Below are positions 7,827 through 17,093 of a stretch of 37,219 nucleotides of DNA, one piece after another. Origin of the DNA: a virus; IMG/VR virus record IMGVR_UViG_3300046001_009048, positions 1 to 37,219 of that record, one strand, 5' to 3'. The position numbers were made by a program, and so were the translations under genes. Every line of letters begins with the position of its first letter. Position 1 is the first letter of the stretch. Under the pieces are notes generated by a model that did no database searches, was not told the DNA's origin, and saw only the letters and a program-made list of their open reading frames with translations.

Positions 7827-9129
7827 ATTCTTTTATCTTTTGTTCTATGTAAGATATATTTTCTTCGTCAATAGTTGGAGAACAGCCAATAAAGAATACT
7901 AGATCTAGAACTTTATTTGATTCTGGATAATTTTTATAATTATCTAAATATTTATAACCTTTATGCATTAAAAGATTACCTGCAAAATAATTTCTGGTTT
8001 GGATTCCATTATTTTCTAAATAATTTACAAGTTTCATCTTTTCTTCTTTTGATTTACATATAAGAGGAACGCCAAATGGAACCCAATGAGTTTTATCAAA
8101 TACATTGACACTTCTTAATGAATTTAGATTTTTCTGAAATATAGAGAGTATTTTATCAAGATTCGATTTTCTTTTTTGGCAGATAAAATCAAGCTTTTTA
8201 AGTTGCTCAATTCCTATTGCAGCTTGTAAATCTAAAGGTTTTAAGTTATATCCAATTCTATTGAATACATACTTATGATCTATAATTGTCTCTGGAAAAT
8301 CTTGGAGCCAGTTAGAGAATCTTTTATTACAAGATCCTTGGCATAATAGATTTGCAGTACCAATGCACCAGCAATCTCTTCCCCAAGTTGCATAACTTCG
8401 AGCTAGTTTTATTATTTCTTCAATATTAGAGGATACCATTCCACCTTCTAGAGTTGTGATTTCATGAGCGGGATAAAAGGAACAAGACGATACGACTGCG
8501 TATTCATTTAAATACTTATCATTCCATTTTGAACCCAAAGAATCACAATTATCTAAAAGAAGTTTAATCTTTGGATATTTATTTAATAGATTGATTAATT
8601 TATCCATGTCTGGTGGATTACCTAATACTGGAGATAAAAAGATTGCTACAGTTTTATCTGTTATTTTTTCTTCTATTTTAGATAGATCAAAATTTAATGT
8701 GTCCCATTCAATATCAATAAATACTGGCTTTAAATTATTGTGAATAAGTGGAGATGTAGTTGTAGGAAAACCTACCGCAGACACAATCACTTCATCATTA
8801 TCTTGCCAATTAAAATATTCCTTACAAGCTGCTACTAATAGTAAATTAGCAGAAGAGCCAGAATTTGTGAAGAAAGAGTATTTTTGATTTATTTTTTTGC
8901 TAAATTCTTTCTCGAATTTCGCACAAACTTCTCCGCTAGAACTCCATTTGCCAAATAAAAGAGTCTCTATTGCTGCAGAGATTTCATTTTCATCAAAATA
9001 TGCGCCAGAATAATAAACTTTATTTTTTAAATCTGGATTTAAATTGTGAGCAAACTTTGGTAAGAATCCATACTTCTTTGTGAGTTGTTGGATAAATAAT
9101 TTTATATCTTCTTTATAAGAATTTTCCAT
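7813..9129 (-). CDS. rfbH: CDP-4-keto-6-deoxyglucose 3-dehydrase type (RfbH/DdhC/AscC)
   Basis: A 438-residue PLP enzyme of the RfbH/E1 class. The usual catalytic lysine is His222 in SFYPAHEITTLEGG, the change that turns the fold from an aminotransferase into a dehydrase. It also has the full [2Fe-2S] ligand pattern C-X57-C-X-C-X7-C (Cys195, 253, 255, 263). This agrees closely with the known E1 pattern and length (437). Such enzymes remove the 3-hydroxyl in the 3,6-dideoxyhexose pathway (ascarylose, abequose, paratose, tyvelose, yersiniose) and need a reductase partner (E3), which I do not see in this window. CDP-glucose synthesis genes are also absent here. Confidence 0.93.
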   Translation of the reverse strand: MENSYKEDIKLFIQQLTKKYGFLPKFAHNLNPDLKNKVYYSGAYFDENEISAAIETLLFGKWSSSGEVCAKFEKEFSKKINQKYSFFTNSGSSANLLLVAACKEYFNWQDNDEVIVSAVGFPTTTSPLIHNNLKPVFIDIEWDTLNFDLSKIEEKITDKTVAIFLSPVLGNPPDMDKLINLLNKYPKIKLLLDNCDSLGSKWNDKYLNEYAVVSSCSFYPAHEITTLEGGMVSSNIEEIIKLARSYATWGRDCWCIGTANLLCQGSCNKRFSNWLQDFPETIIDHKYVFNRIGYNLKPLDLQAAIGIEQLKKLDFICQKRKSNLDKILSIFQKNLNSLRSVNVFDKTHWVPFGVPLICKSKEEKMKLVNYLENNGIQTRNYFAGNLLMHKGYKYLDNYKNYPESNKVLDLVFFIGCSPTIDEENISYIEQKIKEYEQN

Positions 9130-9802
9130 TTAGAACCTCTTTACATTTTTCAATAAATAAATCTTTACTTTTTGGATTATCTTGTTGACTTGCGTGATAC
9201 ATTAGATTTGGGCCATATGTATTGCTTAATCCATATTTAAATCCATTATCAAGATCTACATTTCTTAAAACTGAATGAGAAGGATAGCATCCTGCTACAA
9301 AATAGCCTTTTTCTTTTGCTAGATAAGTTATTTCTTCAGCAGTATCAGATCTTTCTGTTTTGTCATCGCAAGTAGGTCTTCCTAGATTATTATAAAGATC
9401 TCTAGATAACCACATAAAAGCTTGACTTATATAAGGATGAGGAATCATACCATTTGGCCCCTTTTTATGATTGCTTTGCCAAATCTGACCTGCTAAAGTC
9501 ATTTTATTTTTTACCATATCATACATTATATCTACGCATTCTTTCTTTAGAATTATAGCGTCATTATCACAAAACCAATAATAATCAGGTTTTAAAGAAT
9601 CTATAGTTAAATTTATTACTTCATCCATGCATAATCCGTGCGAAACATATGGAAATGGACAAGAGACATAATTAAATGGTATATTAAAATACTCCACCAT
9701 AACTTGTCTATGGTAATTTGTTATTTCTGAATCCCGATTATTTCCAAATAAAACTATGGGTAAAATAGTTTCATTATTTATATTATGTAGTTTAAAATTC
9801 AT
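9113..9802 (-). CDS. Putative GT-A glycosyltransferase
   Basis: A 229-residue protein with a clear DxD-type site, D79-N-D81 in YYWFCDNDAIILKK, preceded by a strand and followed by a helix as in GT-A enzymes. PIVLFGNNRDSEITNYHR near the start probably forms the first Rossmann-like strand. No membrane segment is present. It overlaps rfbH by 17 bases and the DUF5672-like gene by 11. A sugar-transfer role is likely; the donor and acceptor are unknown. Confidence 0.65.
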   Translation of the reverse strand: MNFKLHNINNETILPIVLFGNNRDSEITNYHRQVMVEYFNIPFNYVSCPFPYVSHGLCMDEVINLTIDSLKPDYYWFCDNDAIILKKECVDIMYDMVKNKMTLAGQIWQSNHKKGPNGMIPHPYISQAFMWLSRDLYNNLGRPTCDDKTERSDTAEEITYLAKEKGYFVAGCYPSHSVLRNVDLDNGFKYGLSNTYGPNLMYHASQQDNPKSKDLFIEKCKEVLNGKFL

Positions 9803-10631
9803 TTAGAAAATAATCTCTGTGTCTTTGATATTCGTTAATTTTTTTAGGATAATGGAAACCATAACTTAATTTATTATTATACTCATTTAATGTTATTGGG
9901 TCAAGTGAAAATTTCATACATTGAGATAAAGTACCAACTCCTCCTTCGGTCCCATTAATAAGATGACTATAGAATAAATCTTCTGGAACTCTTGTGCCAT
10001 CTGTGCCAGATTCTCTTAAAATACATTTGCTATAAATTGAACTAATATTTTCACAAGCTTTTCTTGATCGGAAGCTAAAACCTCCATTTCCACATTGTAT
10101 TCTAGGAAAACCTAAATTATACCATTGATTATTTTCATATATATCAATACTTGGAGCGTGACACCAAGCAGAGCCTATATATTTTAATTTATTGTTTATT
10201 ACAAACTGTTCCCATCCTTCTTTTATTAAAAAACCATCTGGATGAAAAAATAGTAGATTTTCAAATTGTTTTGGTAAATACTTCCAGATATCATTAAGCA
10301 TAAATGATGAATACTTATCATGAGAATCTTGTATTGGTATTTTTATATGTTCGATCCTTGCATTTTTATATCTTATATCATTATTTAAAATATTATTTGA
10401 ATTAGGACTAAAAATAAATATAGGATAGTTATATTCAGAAAATATTTTAAAACTATGAATTACCGCAAAATCCTCTAAATAATTTAATTCTCTATCTCTA
10501 CCTTCGAAATATATACCGCAAAATTCATCGGATTGTTGTCTTATATCTATATTTTGAATTAAAGTATCATAGCATATTTTACCAAGTAACTCAAAATCTT
10601 CTTGAGTTCTGTTTTTTGATATAAAATTCAT
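9792..10631 (-). CDS. DUF5672-like glycosyltransferase
   Basis: A 279-residue protein matching the DUF5672 pattern: LLFFHPDGFLIKEGWEQF (127-143), YIGSAWCHAP (151-160), CGNGGFSFRSRKA (180-192) and an EDLFYSHLI segment about 35 residues later. This family is seen in glycan clusters and is thought to be GT-A glycosyltransferases, with the HPDG replacing a DxD-like motif. The N-terminal part (YFEGRDRELNYLEDF) is also family-like. It lies between the FkbM methyltransferase and another transferase, overlapping both by a few bases. Confidence 0.75.
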   Translation of the reverse strand: MNFISKNRTQEDFELLGKICYDTLIQNIDIRQQSDEFCGIYFEGRDRELNYLEDFAVIHSFKIFSEYNYPIFIFSPNSNNILNNDIRYKNARIEHIKIPIQDSHDKYSSFMLNDIWKYLPKQFENLLFFHPDGFLIKEGWEQFVINNKLKYIGSAWCHAPSIDIYENNQWYNLGFPRIQCGNGGFSFRSRKACENISSIYSKCILRESGTDGTRVPEDLFYSHLINGTEGGVGTLSQCMKFSLDPITLNEYNNKLSYGFHYPKKINEYQRHRDYFLNEF

Positions 10632-11434
10632 CTAACTAAAGTTTTAAAATTATTTACTTTTTCTTTTGGTATTAGAATTAAATCTTGCGCCCAATAATTC
10701 GGAAGTATGTCAAATAGCTTTAATGTATAGAAGTCCACGCTATTATAGTTCTTATTTATCAAGAAATTATATAGTTCATTTTCAGTAGATGGAAACCATT
10801 CTATATGAACAAGCGGACGAAATTTATCTATATACTTATCCATAAAATTTAATATTTGGACATCAAATCCTTCTGTATCCAATTTAATTAAACTTAGATT
10901 AGATATATTTAAATTATTTAAAAAATTATCTATATCTATTGTTCTGACAAATCTCTTTAAAGGATATTCTCCAATATAAGAAGTTTTATGCTGGCTACCA
11001 CCTACATCGTTATTATAATTAAATTTATCAACTCCGTAAACATTAGAAGCGGCATAGTTATAATTCTCTAAATTAAGTTCTTTATTTAAAGCGGAATTAA
11101 TCTGAAGTCTTTGCCATGCTGGTCCACATTCAAAATTTATACATCTTCCATTCTTTCCAGCCATTAAAGCTAAAGATAAGGATGTATCGCCATCGTAAGC
11201 TCCAACATCAATAACTTCTGAATTATTTGGAATAAAATCTTTCATTTTATCAACAAATTCTCCAAATGACTTTGCGTATGGATCATTTTCTATATCTTCG
11301 GTTGATCTATGAGGAACGTTATGTAAATATTTAATTTTATAATTTTCAGAGTTGAATAAGAAATCAAATTCCTCTAGATGGGTTACCTCTTGTACATTTT
11401 CAATTTTTGTAATTTTTGTATTATATTTATTCAT
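10628..11434 (-). CDS. FkbM-family SAM-dependent methyltransferase
   Basis: A 268-residue methyltransferase of the FkbM (Methyltransf_21) type. The SAM-binding motif is VIDVGAYDGDTSL (about 74-86), followed by CINFECGPAWQRLQ, where the acidic residue holds the ribose, and LIKLDTEGFDVQIL, the family signature near residue 180. These enzymes O-methylate sugars or similar hydroxyls. The gene overlaps the ColD-type gene by 8 bases, so methylation of a deoxy sugar or of the growing glycan is a fair inference. Confidence 0.9.
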   Translation of the reverse strand: MNKYNTKITKIENVQEVTHLEEFDFLFNSENYKIKYLHNVPHRSTEDIENDPYAKSFGEFVDKMKDFIPNNSEVIDVGAYDGDTSLSLALMAGKNGRCINFECGPAWQRLQINSALNKELNLENYNYAASNVYGVDKFNYNNDVGGSQHKTSYIGEYPLKRFVRTIDIDNFLNNLNISNLSLIKLDTEGFDVQILNFMDKYIDKFRPLVHIEWFPSTENELYNFLINKNYNSVDFYTLKLFDILPNYWAQDLILIPKEKVNNFKTLVR

Positions 11435-12590
11435 ATTTTTTTAATATTTCTATTTGTTTATCTGTTATAGTTGGATATATTCCAAAATAAAAACCATTTG
11501 TATGCAAAAATTCGCTATTTTTAAAATCTTTAAAATTTGCATATTGTTTATAACAAGTCTGTCTAAGAAGATTGCCAGATATTATTGGTCTAATTTCTAT
11601 TTTATTATCTTTACAGAATTGTTTAAACATATCTACTACAGATCTATCTTTAGAAATAATCGGGAAACAAAAAGGTGCGGACATTCTATCTGAATATTCT
11701 TGAGGAAGAATAATATCTTTTAATGATAAAGTATTTTTAATTTTATTGAATATTTCAACTCTTTTGTTTAGATAATTTTCAATCCTATTAAAATCTAATA
11801 GACCAATAAAAGCATTAATATCTGTGTTTCTAAAATTATTACCTAAAGTGCAAAAATCAAATGATTCATCAACATCTTGATTTGAATATTTCTTATCGTC
11901 TAAACCATATAATTTCAATCCTCTAGTCATACCATGATTTCTATTCATTATAAAATATTCATATTCTTCTTGAGAATTAGTAAAAATAAACCCACCCTCT
12001 ACACTTTGTACTTGATGTCCGAAGTATGTACTTGTACTGCTTGTAAAATATGAGGATATATTTTTATCTTTATATTTACCAAGTGTATTTTCGCAGTTAT
12101 CTAAAAATATTTTAACCTTATATTTTGCTTCTAACTCTTTTAATTTTTTAATATCTGGAACCTGACCAATTAAAGACACACAAACAATTGCTGCGACCTT
12201 TTTGTAATTTTTCTTAAGATATTTTTCTGTTAGATTCAAATCTAAACAAAAATCTTCTAAAGAAATGTCTATAAATTTTGGCGTAAAACCCTCTCTTATA
12301 AAAGGAGATATTGAAGTCGTCCAAGTTGTTGAGGGAAATATTACAATATTCTTATTTTTAGTATAAACCTTATCTTTTAAGAACATAGCCATTAAGGTAT
12401 TTGCAGTAGATCCACTAGATACAAATACAGAATACTTTGAGCCTACAAAGCGCTTGAATTTATCTTCGAATTGTTTTACATATTTCCCTTGAGTCCAAAA
12501 ATTAGCCTTATTTAATATAAATCTTGATATTTTAATTCTATCTAATAGATTAAAACTAGAATTATTTAGGGGCCATTTAAAATTATTCAT
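11427..12590 (-). CDS. colD: ColD-like GDP-4-keto-6-deoxymannose 3-dehydratase
   Basis: A 387-residue PLP enzyme very close in length to E. coli ColD (388). The catalytic lysine is replaced by His192 in TYFGHQVQSVEGG, equivalent to His188 of ColD. It also shares GKYVKQFEDKFKRFVGSKY, VSSGSTANTLM, DNCENTLG and NRNHGMTR-like segments with ColD. The RfbH cysteine set is absent, as expected. ColD removes the 3-hydroxyl of GDP-4-keto-6-deoxymannose on the way to colitose. The gmd gene of the same operon makes exactly that substrate. A ColC-like final enzyme is not clear; one of the SDR genes might serve. Confidence 0.88.
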   Translation of the reverse strand: MNNFKWPLNNSSFNLLDRIKISRFILNKANFWTQGKYVKQFEDKFKRFVGSKYSVFVSSGSTANTLMAMFLKDKVYTKNKNIVIFPSTTWTTSISPFIREGFTPKFIDISLEDFCLDLNLTEKYLKKNYKKVAAIVCVSLIGQVPDIKKLKELEAKYKVKIFLDNCENTLGKYKDKNISSYFTSSTSTYFGHQVQSVEGGFIFTNSQEEYEYFIMNRNHGMTRGLKLYGLDDKKYSNQDVDESFDFCTLGNNFRNTDINAFIGLLDFNRIENYLNKRVEIFNKIKNTLSLKDIILPQEYSDRMSAPFCFPIISKDRSVVDMFKQFCKDNKIEIRPIISGNLLRQTCYKQYANFKDFKNSEFLHTNGFYFGIYPTITDKQIEILKKYE

Positions 12591-13350
12591 AATATATCGT
12601 AGGTAATTGTTGATTGGTTTTCAAATAAAATTGTTTATTAAATTCTAATTGATTCAACTCATAGTTCCATATATATCCACAATATCCAAAATGTTTCATT
12701 TGATATTCATATTTATCTTTACCATTCAGATGAAGCCAAGTAAGATGCTTTATATGGGCTATATCTTTTGGAACCTCTAGTTTAGGTAGGTCTTTATAAT
12801 TATAAATCTTATTATCTTTCTCATAACCTATATCGTTATCCCAATAGAAAGACTGTATTTTAAAATCATTAAAGTTTTTTCTAAAAATTCTAGATGGACA
12901 AAAACCATCAATCCACTGCTTGCCATCGAATATATAATTTTTAAAATTTATAGTATACCAACAATATTCTTGATTTGATTCTACGAATGAAATTATGTTC
13001 TTAATATCTTCTAGTGAATAGAATTCATCTCCATCAACTAACCAAAATAGATCACATTCTTTGAATTTTAAATATTGCAGACAAAGATCTCTTGCTAAAT
13101 GTTCTTTTATATATTTAGGGTTAGTAAAGGCGTAATCTATGCTTCCTTCTTTATATAAATTTACAATCTCTTCCGTGGTTCCGTCGTCAGTATTGTTTAT
13201 ATCATAATATTCAAGAAATGGTAACGAAACCGCGCAGATCTCATGTATTAATCCATCCTTTTTGGCCTTAAAAAAATTATCTAAACTTTCTTTTAAATAA
13301 GTTTTGCAATTATAAGCGCAATATAAAATGCCTATTTTGGGTTTAATCAT
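12583..13350 (-). CDS. GT2-like glycosyltransferase
   Basis: A 255-residue transferase with a GT2-like opening (GILYCAYNCKTYLKESLDNF) and the metal site D106-G-D108 in LFWLVDGDEFYS. NNTDDGTTEEI (53-62) matches the usual S/NxDxT loop of GT2. HIKHLTWLHLNG near residue 205 could be the late catalytic His region. It is soluble, overlaps the neighbours by 8 bases on both sides, and is a normal member of the operon. Donor and acceptor are unknown. Confidence 0.75.
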   Translation of the reverse strand: MIKPKIGILYCAYNCKTYLKESLDNFFKAKKDGLIHEICAVSLPFLEYYDINNTDDGTTEEIVNLYKEGSIDYAFTNPKYIKEHLARDLCLQYLKFKECDLFWLVDGDEFYSLEDIKNIISFVESNQEYCWYTINFKNYIFDGKQWIDGFCPSRIFRKNFNDFKIQSFYWDNDIGYEKDNKIYNYKDLPKLEVPKDIAHIKHLTWLHLNGKDKYEYQMKHFGYCGYIWNYELNQLEFNKQFYLKTNQQLPTIYYE

Positions 13351-14278
13351 CTTGTATATTGAATTGTCTATTATATTTTAATATAGTCCCAAGGTATTCT
13401 TCTGGATATCCAGATCCACCATTTAAATAATCTTTAAAAGAAAACTTATATCTCCTTGGAACAACATCATTTATAAAATCTTGGTTTAAAACTTCTATCT
13501 GAAATAACTCACTTAGTCTAAACTCTAATTCAACCATCTCAATAAAATAATTCTCTGGAGAGATTTCTTTATTTTTAATTTTTTTCATATAATTAATCAT
13601 GTCATCTAATGTATTAATATTTAATTTAAGTTTTTCCATACAATACATTTGGAATTGTCTTCTTAGATTTTCATGATGATTTACTATATTTTGTCCATAT
13701 TTTCCATATACTAGTTGAGTATCATTACCAAGAAAGTAACATACATAATATTTTGTTCCATTAATTGATCCAAAAAATTTTGGTGTATCTTTTCTTCTAT
13801 TTATAATATATTTTTCTTTTTCTGGTAAAGTTATAATTTTACCATATATATTACTTAAACCCCAATGAACTGCCCCAAAGAATTCCATATATGGATTATA
13901 TTTAAATATATATGGTCTTTGATCCCAAAATAATGCGCCAACATTATTTTTTTCAAAATCTTCTAAAAGACTTGGTAATTGTTCTACAAAATAATCTGTT
14001 AATGATTCTGGAGAATCTAAATATAAACAATATTCTCCATTTTTTATATTTCCATAATATAAAAGATGATTCATTAAAAATGCATGGTTCTGAGTCCAAT
14101 TTTGAGTAATAACTCTACCCTCGCCTTTGTTTTGTTCTAGTAGTTCGATTGTCCCATCATTTGATGGTAAATTAACTAAAGATATGACTCCTTTAAATGT
14201 AGGATATATATTTCTCAACATTAAAGATATATGCTCTCGACGCTCTTGCGTCATTGTAAGAAGCCAGGGCTTAACCAT
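13343..14278 (-). CDS. Putative glycosyltransferase, GT2-related
   Basis: About 311 residues from the chosen ATG; a TTG two codons earlier (14284) is also possible. PWLLTMTQERREHISLMLRN and VNLPSNDGTIELLEQ look like the first half of a GT2 domain. The metal site is weak: LYLDSPESL has a single Asp. The C-terminal third is helical, with SELFQIEVL. It follows a 32-base gap, the largest in the glycan run, so an internal promoter may exist there, though I see no good match. Function is inferred from fold and context. Confidence 0.55.
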   Translation of the reverse strand: MVKPWLLTMTQERREHISLMLRNIYPTFKGVISLVNLPSNDGTIELLEQNKGEGRVITQNWTQNHAFLMNHLLYYGNIKNGEYCLYLDSPESLTDYFVEQLPSLLEDFEKNNVGALFWDQRPYIFKYNPYMEFFGAVHWGLSNIYGKIITLPEKEKYIINRRKDTPKFFGSINGTKYYVCYFLGNDTQLVYGKYGQNIVNHHENLRRQFQMYCMEKLKLNINTLDDMINYMKKIKNKEISPENYFIEMVELEFRLSELFQIEVLNQDFINDVVPRRYKFSFKDYLNGGSGYPEEYLGTILKYNRQFNIQDD

Positions 14279-14316
14279 AGTCAATTTTACTATATATTTA
14301 AAATCAAATCAAGAGA

Positions 14317-15189
14317 TTATTTAATACTGTTGAAAGCATTAATAATGTTTTGAGCTATAGTATTTTTATTAAAAAAGTTCTTATATTTTGGTGAATATAA
14401 ATTAATTAAATTTAAATATAATTTATAATTATTCTCTATATCAATAAGCTTACCTGCGATAGAATAAGGATTTGGATCACAGATTAATTTTTGGTCTAAG
14501 AATTCATAACTTGTTTCATTATCGCTACAAAGTATTGGTATTGAATTACATATAATACCTTCTATAGGTGGTAATCCAATTCCTTCTATATAACTAGGAA
14601 ATATAATATATTTAGATCTATTATAATATGAATTTAGATCTATATCATTAACTACCCCTTTATAATTGCCAAAATTAGGATTATCTGGACCAATAATAGT
14701 TATTTTCTCTTCAGATAAATTTAATAGCTTAAATGTCTGTCGAATTAAATTAAATCTTTTATTTGGATCATTTGCTCTACCTATATAAAGAAATGGAATA
14801 TCTTTATCTAAATTAATATTTTCAACGTCTTTAATTGCATCATAAACAACAAAGCTATCTAGCCCTAAATATTTCTTAATATTATTTTTAACTGTTTGGC
14901 TATTACTTAATATAATATCTGCTCTAAGTAATTTTTCTTTAGTTTTATTAAGATCAAAAAATTGAGTGTTAAATAAATGTATCGGTAGATCTAATACTTT
15001 TTGTAAATATTTTGCATTTGGATATTTTAATTTATATTCATAAGCTTTATCTATCTCAGTAAAATCGTGGGAATATATTATCTCTGGATCATTTTCTACA
15101 ATTTCTTGCCCTAAGAATCTTAGACCTTCTTCAATTCTTGAGATTTGATCTAAGTTTATATTTCTCCAACCAAAAATTTTAACTTTCAT
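14317..15189 (-). CDS. GT4-family glycosyltransferase
   Basis: A 290-residue GT-B enzyme resembling GT4. The C-terminal nucleotide-sugar domain is clear: FLYIGRANDPNKRFNLIR (133-150), ITIIGPDNPNFGNY, and the retaining-enzyme E-x7-E motif from Glu202 to Glu210 in IEGIGLPPIEG. ILSNSQTVKNNI (93-104) is the usual linker region. It is shorter than most GT4 enzymes (350-400) because the N-terminal domain is reduced. It overlaps the small 118-residue gene by 11 bases. Confidence 0.88.
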   Translation of the reverse strand: MKVKIFGWRNINLDQISRIEEGLRFLGQEIVENDPEIIYSHDFTEIDKAYEYKLKYPNAKYLQKVLDLPIHLFNTQFFDLNKTKEKLLRADIILSNSQTVKNNIKKYLGLDSFVVYDAIKDVENINLDKDIPFLYIGRANDPNKRFNLIRQTFKLLNLSEEKITIIGPDNPNFGNYKGVVNDIDLNSYYNRSKYIIFPSYIEGIGLPPIEGIICNSIPILCSDNETSYEFLDQKLICDPNPYSIAGKLIDIENNYKLYLNLINLYSPKYKNFFNKNTIAQNIINAFNSIK

Positions 15190-15535
15190 TATTATATCCT
15201 AGTTTAATTTCTGTGATATTTTCGTTAAAGAATTTTTTTTGTAAATTAGTTTTAACTATGTATCTCTCATAATTTGCAGAGTCTACTTGTTTAGCTAATC
15301 CATTATCTTTTTGAGCTTGATCAACTAAATCAAATACCTTTTGATTTGTGTCTATTAATTTTATATATTCGTTACTATTTATAACTTCATCCATCTTTTC
15401 TCGTCCAATTTGCTCTTCGATATCTTTATAAAGTCTATAATAATTTTCGCCTTTTTTACCAACAATTTTATTTTTTACTTCTACAATAGCTAGAACATCA
15501 AATGCATATCCATAATCTACAGAAATTTTAATCAT
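15179..15535 (-). CDS. Small conserved-looking protein in glycan operon (DUF6165-like?)
   Basis: A 118-residue protein. The start (MIKISVDYGYAFDVLAIVEVKNKI) faintly resembles DUF6165, small proteins found among glycosyltransferase genes, but I cannot confirm this. The rest is helical with many charged residues, and the end (NYERYIVKTNLQKKFF) is basic. It lies between two transferases with tight spacing, so it may be an accessory or regulator of one of them. Confidence 0.55.
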   Translation of the reverse strand: MIKISVDYGYAFDVLAIVEVKNKIVGKKGENYYRLYKDIEEQIGREKMDEVINSNEYIKLIDTNQKVFDLVDQAQKDNGLAKQVDSANYERYIVKTNLQKKFFNENITEIKLGYNNES

Positions 15536-15536
15536 A

Positions 15537-16397
15537 TTAATTAACTCCAGTAATTTTTCTTAAATAAGGTAAGAAATCTTCATTAAAAAAATCCCAAGAA
15601 AGCTTATATTTTAAATCTCCACCACAATGATGAAGACATTTAACTACTCTATCTCCACAACCTATTCCTAAATCTGGCATTATACATTTTTGTTCATCAA
15701 AATAAATATATTTCCAACTCGTCCAATTATTTGGATGCCATTGTAAACACGCTGGTCTTTTATCTTCTCCACCGGTCCAATTACCAGAAGCATTATATAT
15801 AACTCCAGAAGTATCTTTATCTAAAATTAAACTATTATAACCTCGATTTCTAAAGATGACATTTAATGACATTTGGCAATCTCCATTGTAAGTTTTACCA
15901 AAAGAATTGATCGCCATTTTTCTTCCAAAAGCATAGTCTAAAGTTAAATTAACATATTCATCTAAAAAATTTTTATTCCTTATAGCTATAAGATCTGCGT
16001 TTACCCATTCGTTATTTGGTATTTCTTTTATTTCATCTGGTCTATTAATTCTTTCGTCTTTATTATTTATTAAATTTGTATCATTTCTTCCAGCGGCAAC
16101 ATCATATTTATTATTTAATATCTCATCAAATCTACCTAAAGTCAAAGTATCATTACCTATTTTAATTAATAGATCTGGATTTTCCTTTTCCCATACTTCT
16201 TTTAATATTAATGGGCCAACAAATCTAAGATTTATTTCAACTTTTTCTAAGTTATATTTCTCAATTATATTTTTTATTTCTTCATTTGAATAATGAATTA
16301 AATTAATATCTGGATGGAAAAATTTAAAAGAATTTATAGCCTTCATTCTCCAAGCTGATGTATTATCGTCTGCAATTATAACGGCAATAGTTTTCAT
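15537..16397 (-). CDS. Putative nucleotide-sugar transferase
   Basis: A 286-residue soluble protein with an early Rossmann-like strand (IAVIIADDNTSAWRMKAINSF), an acidic region LLIKIGNDTLTLGRFDEIL (about 95-113) in the place of a DxD motif, and NADLIAIRNKNFLDEY, as in GT8- and GT32-like enzymes. NGDCQMSLNVIF may supply acceptor-side residues. The C-terminal part is rich in Cys, His and Trp (CGDRVVKCLHHCGG), which could bind a metal. I do not recognise a numbered family; context supports sugar transfer. Confidence 0.6.
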   Translation of the reverse strand: MKTIAVIIADDNTSAWRMKAINSFKFFHPDINLIHYSNEEIKNIIEKYNLEKVEINLRFVGPLILKEVWEKENPDLLIKIGNDTLTLGRFDEILNNKYDVAAGRNDTNLINNKDERINRPDEIKEIPNNEWVNADLIAIRNKNFLDEYVNLTLDYAFGRKMAINSFGKTYNGDCQMSLNVIFRNRGYNSLILDKDTSGVIYNASGNWTGGEDKRPACLQWHPNNWTSWKYIYFDEQKCIMPDLGIGCGDRVVKCLHHCGGDLKYKLSWDFFNEDFLPYLRKITGVN

Positions 16398-16400
16398 TTT

Positions 16401-17093
16401 TTATTCTCTAAAGAAAGGGTCTTTTTCATCTCGTCCATAATGATGCCTTCCATCTGATGTACCAAGATGTAATAATTCTATATTTGTTTTTACCAATCTA
16501 GGATGATTCTCTGGATCAATTCTTGGACACCATAATTTAAGGAAATTAATATCTACTTCTATTGAAGAATAGCTGTCTTTATATAAATTAGCTAGTCCAT
16601 AATATCTAGCTACATCACTATTTAAGTTTATGCATTGAAAGAATCCACAACCACTTCCTTCTATAGCTTCAAAATCATCTTTTGTCTTTAATCCATTTCT
16701 ATATAATAGATAATCTTTGTATGTTGGAATAAATCTTCTGTATGAGCCATAAAATTTATTAATATCTATGTTATCAATATCTATAATTCTTCTGAAATTT
16801 TGATCTTCGATAATTATGTCTGAATCAAGAAAGATGACCCAATCACAATATTTTAAATTCTGTATTCCAAAATTTCTTGCTCCACCGAAATTAAACTTTG
16901 CATTCATCTTATTGAATCCATCGTAAATGACAAAATTAACATTTTCTTTTTTACATAACTCTTGAGTTTCAATATCTTCCTGATCAGTAATAACGATGAC
17001 ATTATCAAAATATTTTTTATTGATCGGTAAAGTAATCTTCAGAAAATCAGAATATTTTTTACATACTGTAATTAGTTCTATCTTTCTATTCAT
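16401..17093 (-). CDS. GT2-like glycosyltransferase
   Basis: A 230-residue GT-A enzyme. IELITVCKKYSDFLKITLP opens the fold, GARNFGIQNL (71-80) resembles the xxRNxG loop of GT2 enzymes, and the metal site is D90-S-D92 in WVIFLDSDIIIED. The ELLHLGTSDGRHHYGRD tail contains late histidines typical of the family. It overlaps the upstream GT9-like gene by 4 bases. A capsule or O-antigen type sugar transfer is likely; specificity is unknown. Confidence 0.8.
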   Translation of the reverse strand: MNRKIELITVCKKYSDFLKITLPINKKYFDNVIVITDQEDIETQELCKKENVNFVIYDGFNKMNAKFNFGGARNFGIQNLKYCDWVIFLDSDIIIEDQNFRRIIDIDNIDINKFYGSYRRFIPTYKDYLLYRNGLKTKDDFEAIEGSGCGFFQCINLNSDVARYYGLANLYKDSYSSIEVDINFLKLWCPRIDPENHPRLVKTNIELLHLGTSDGRHHYGRDEKDPFFRE

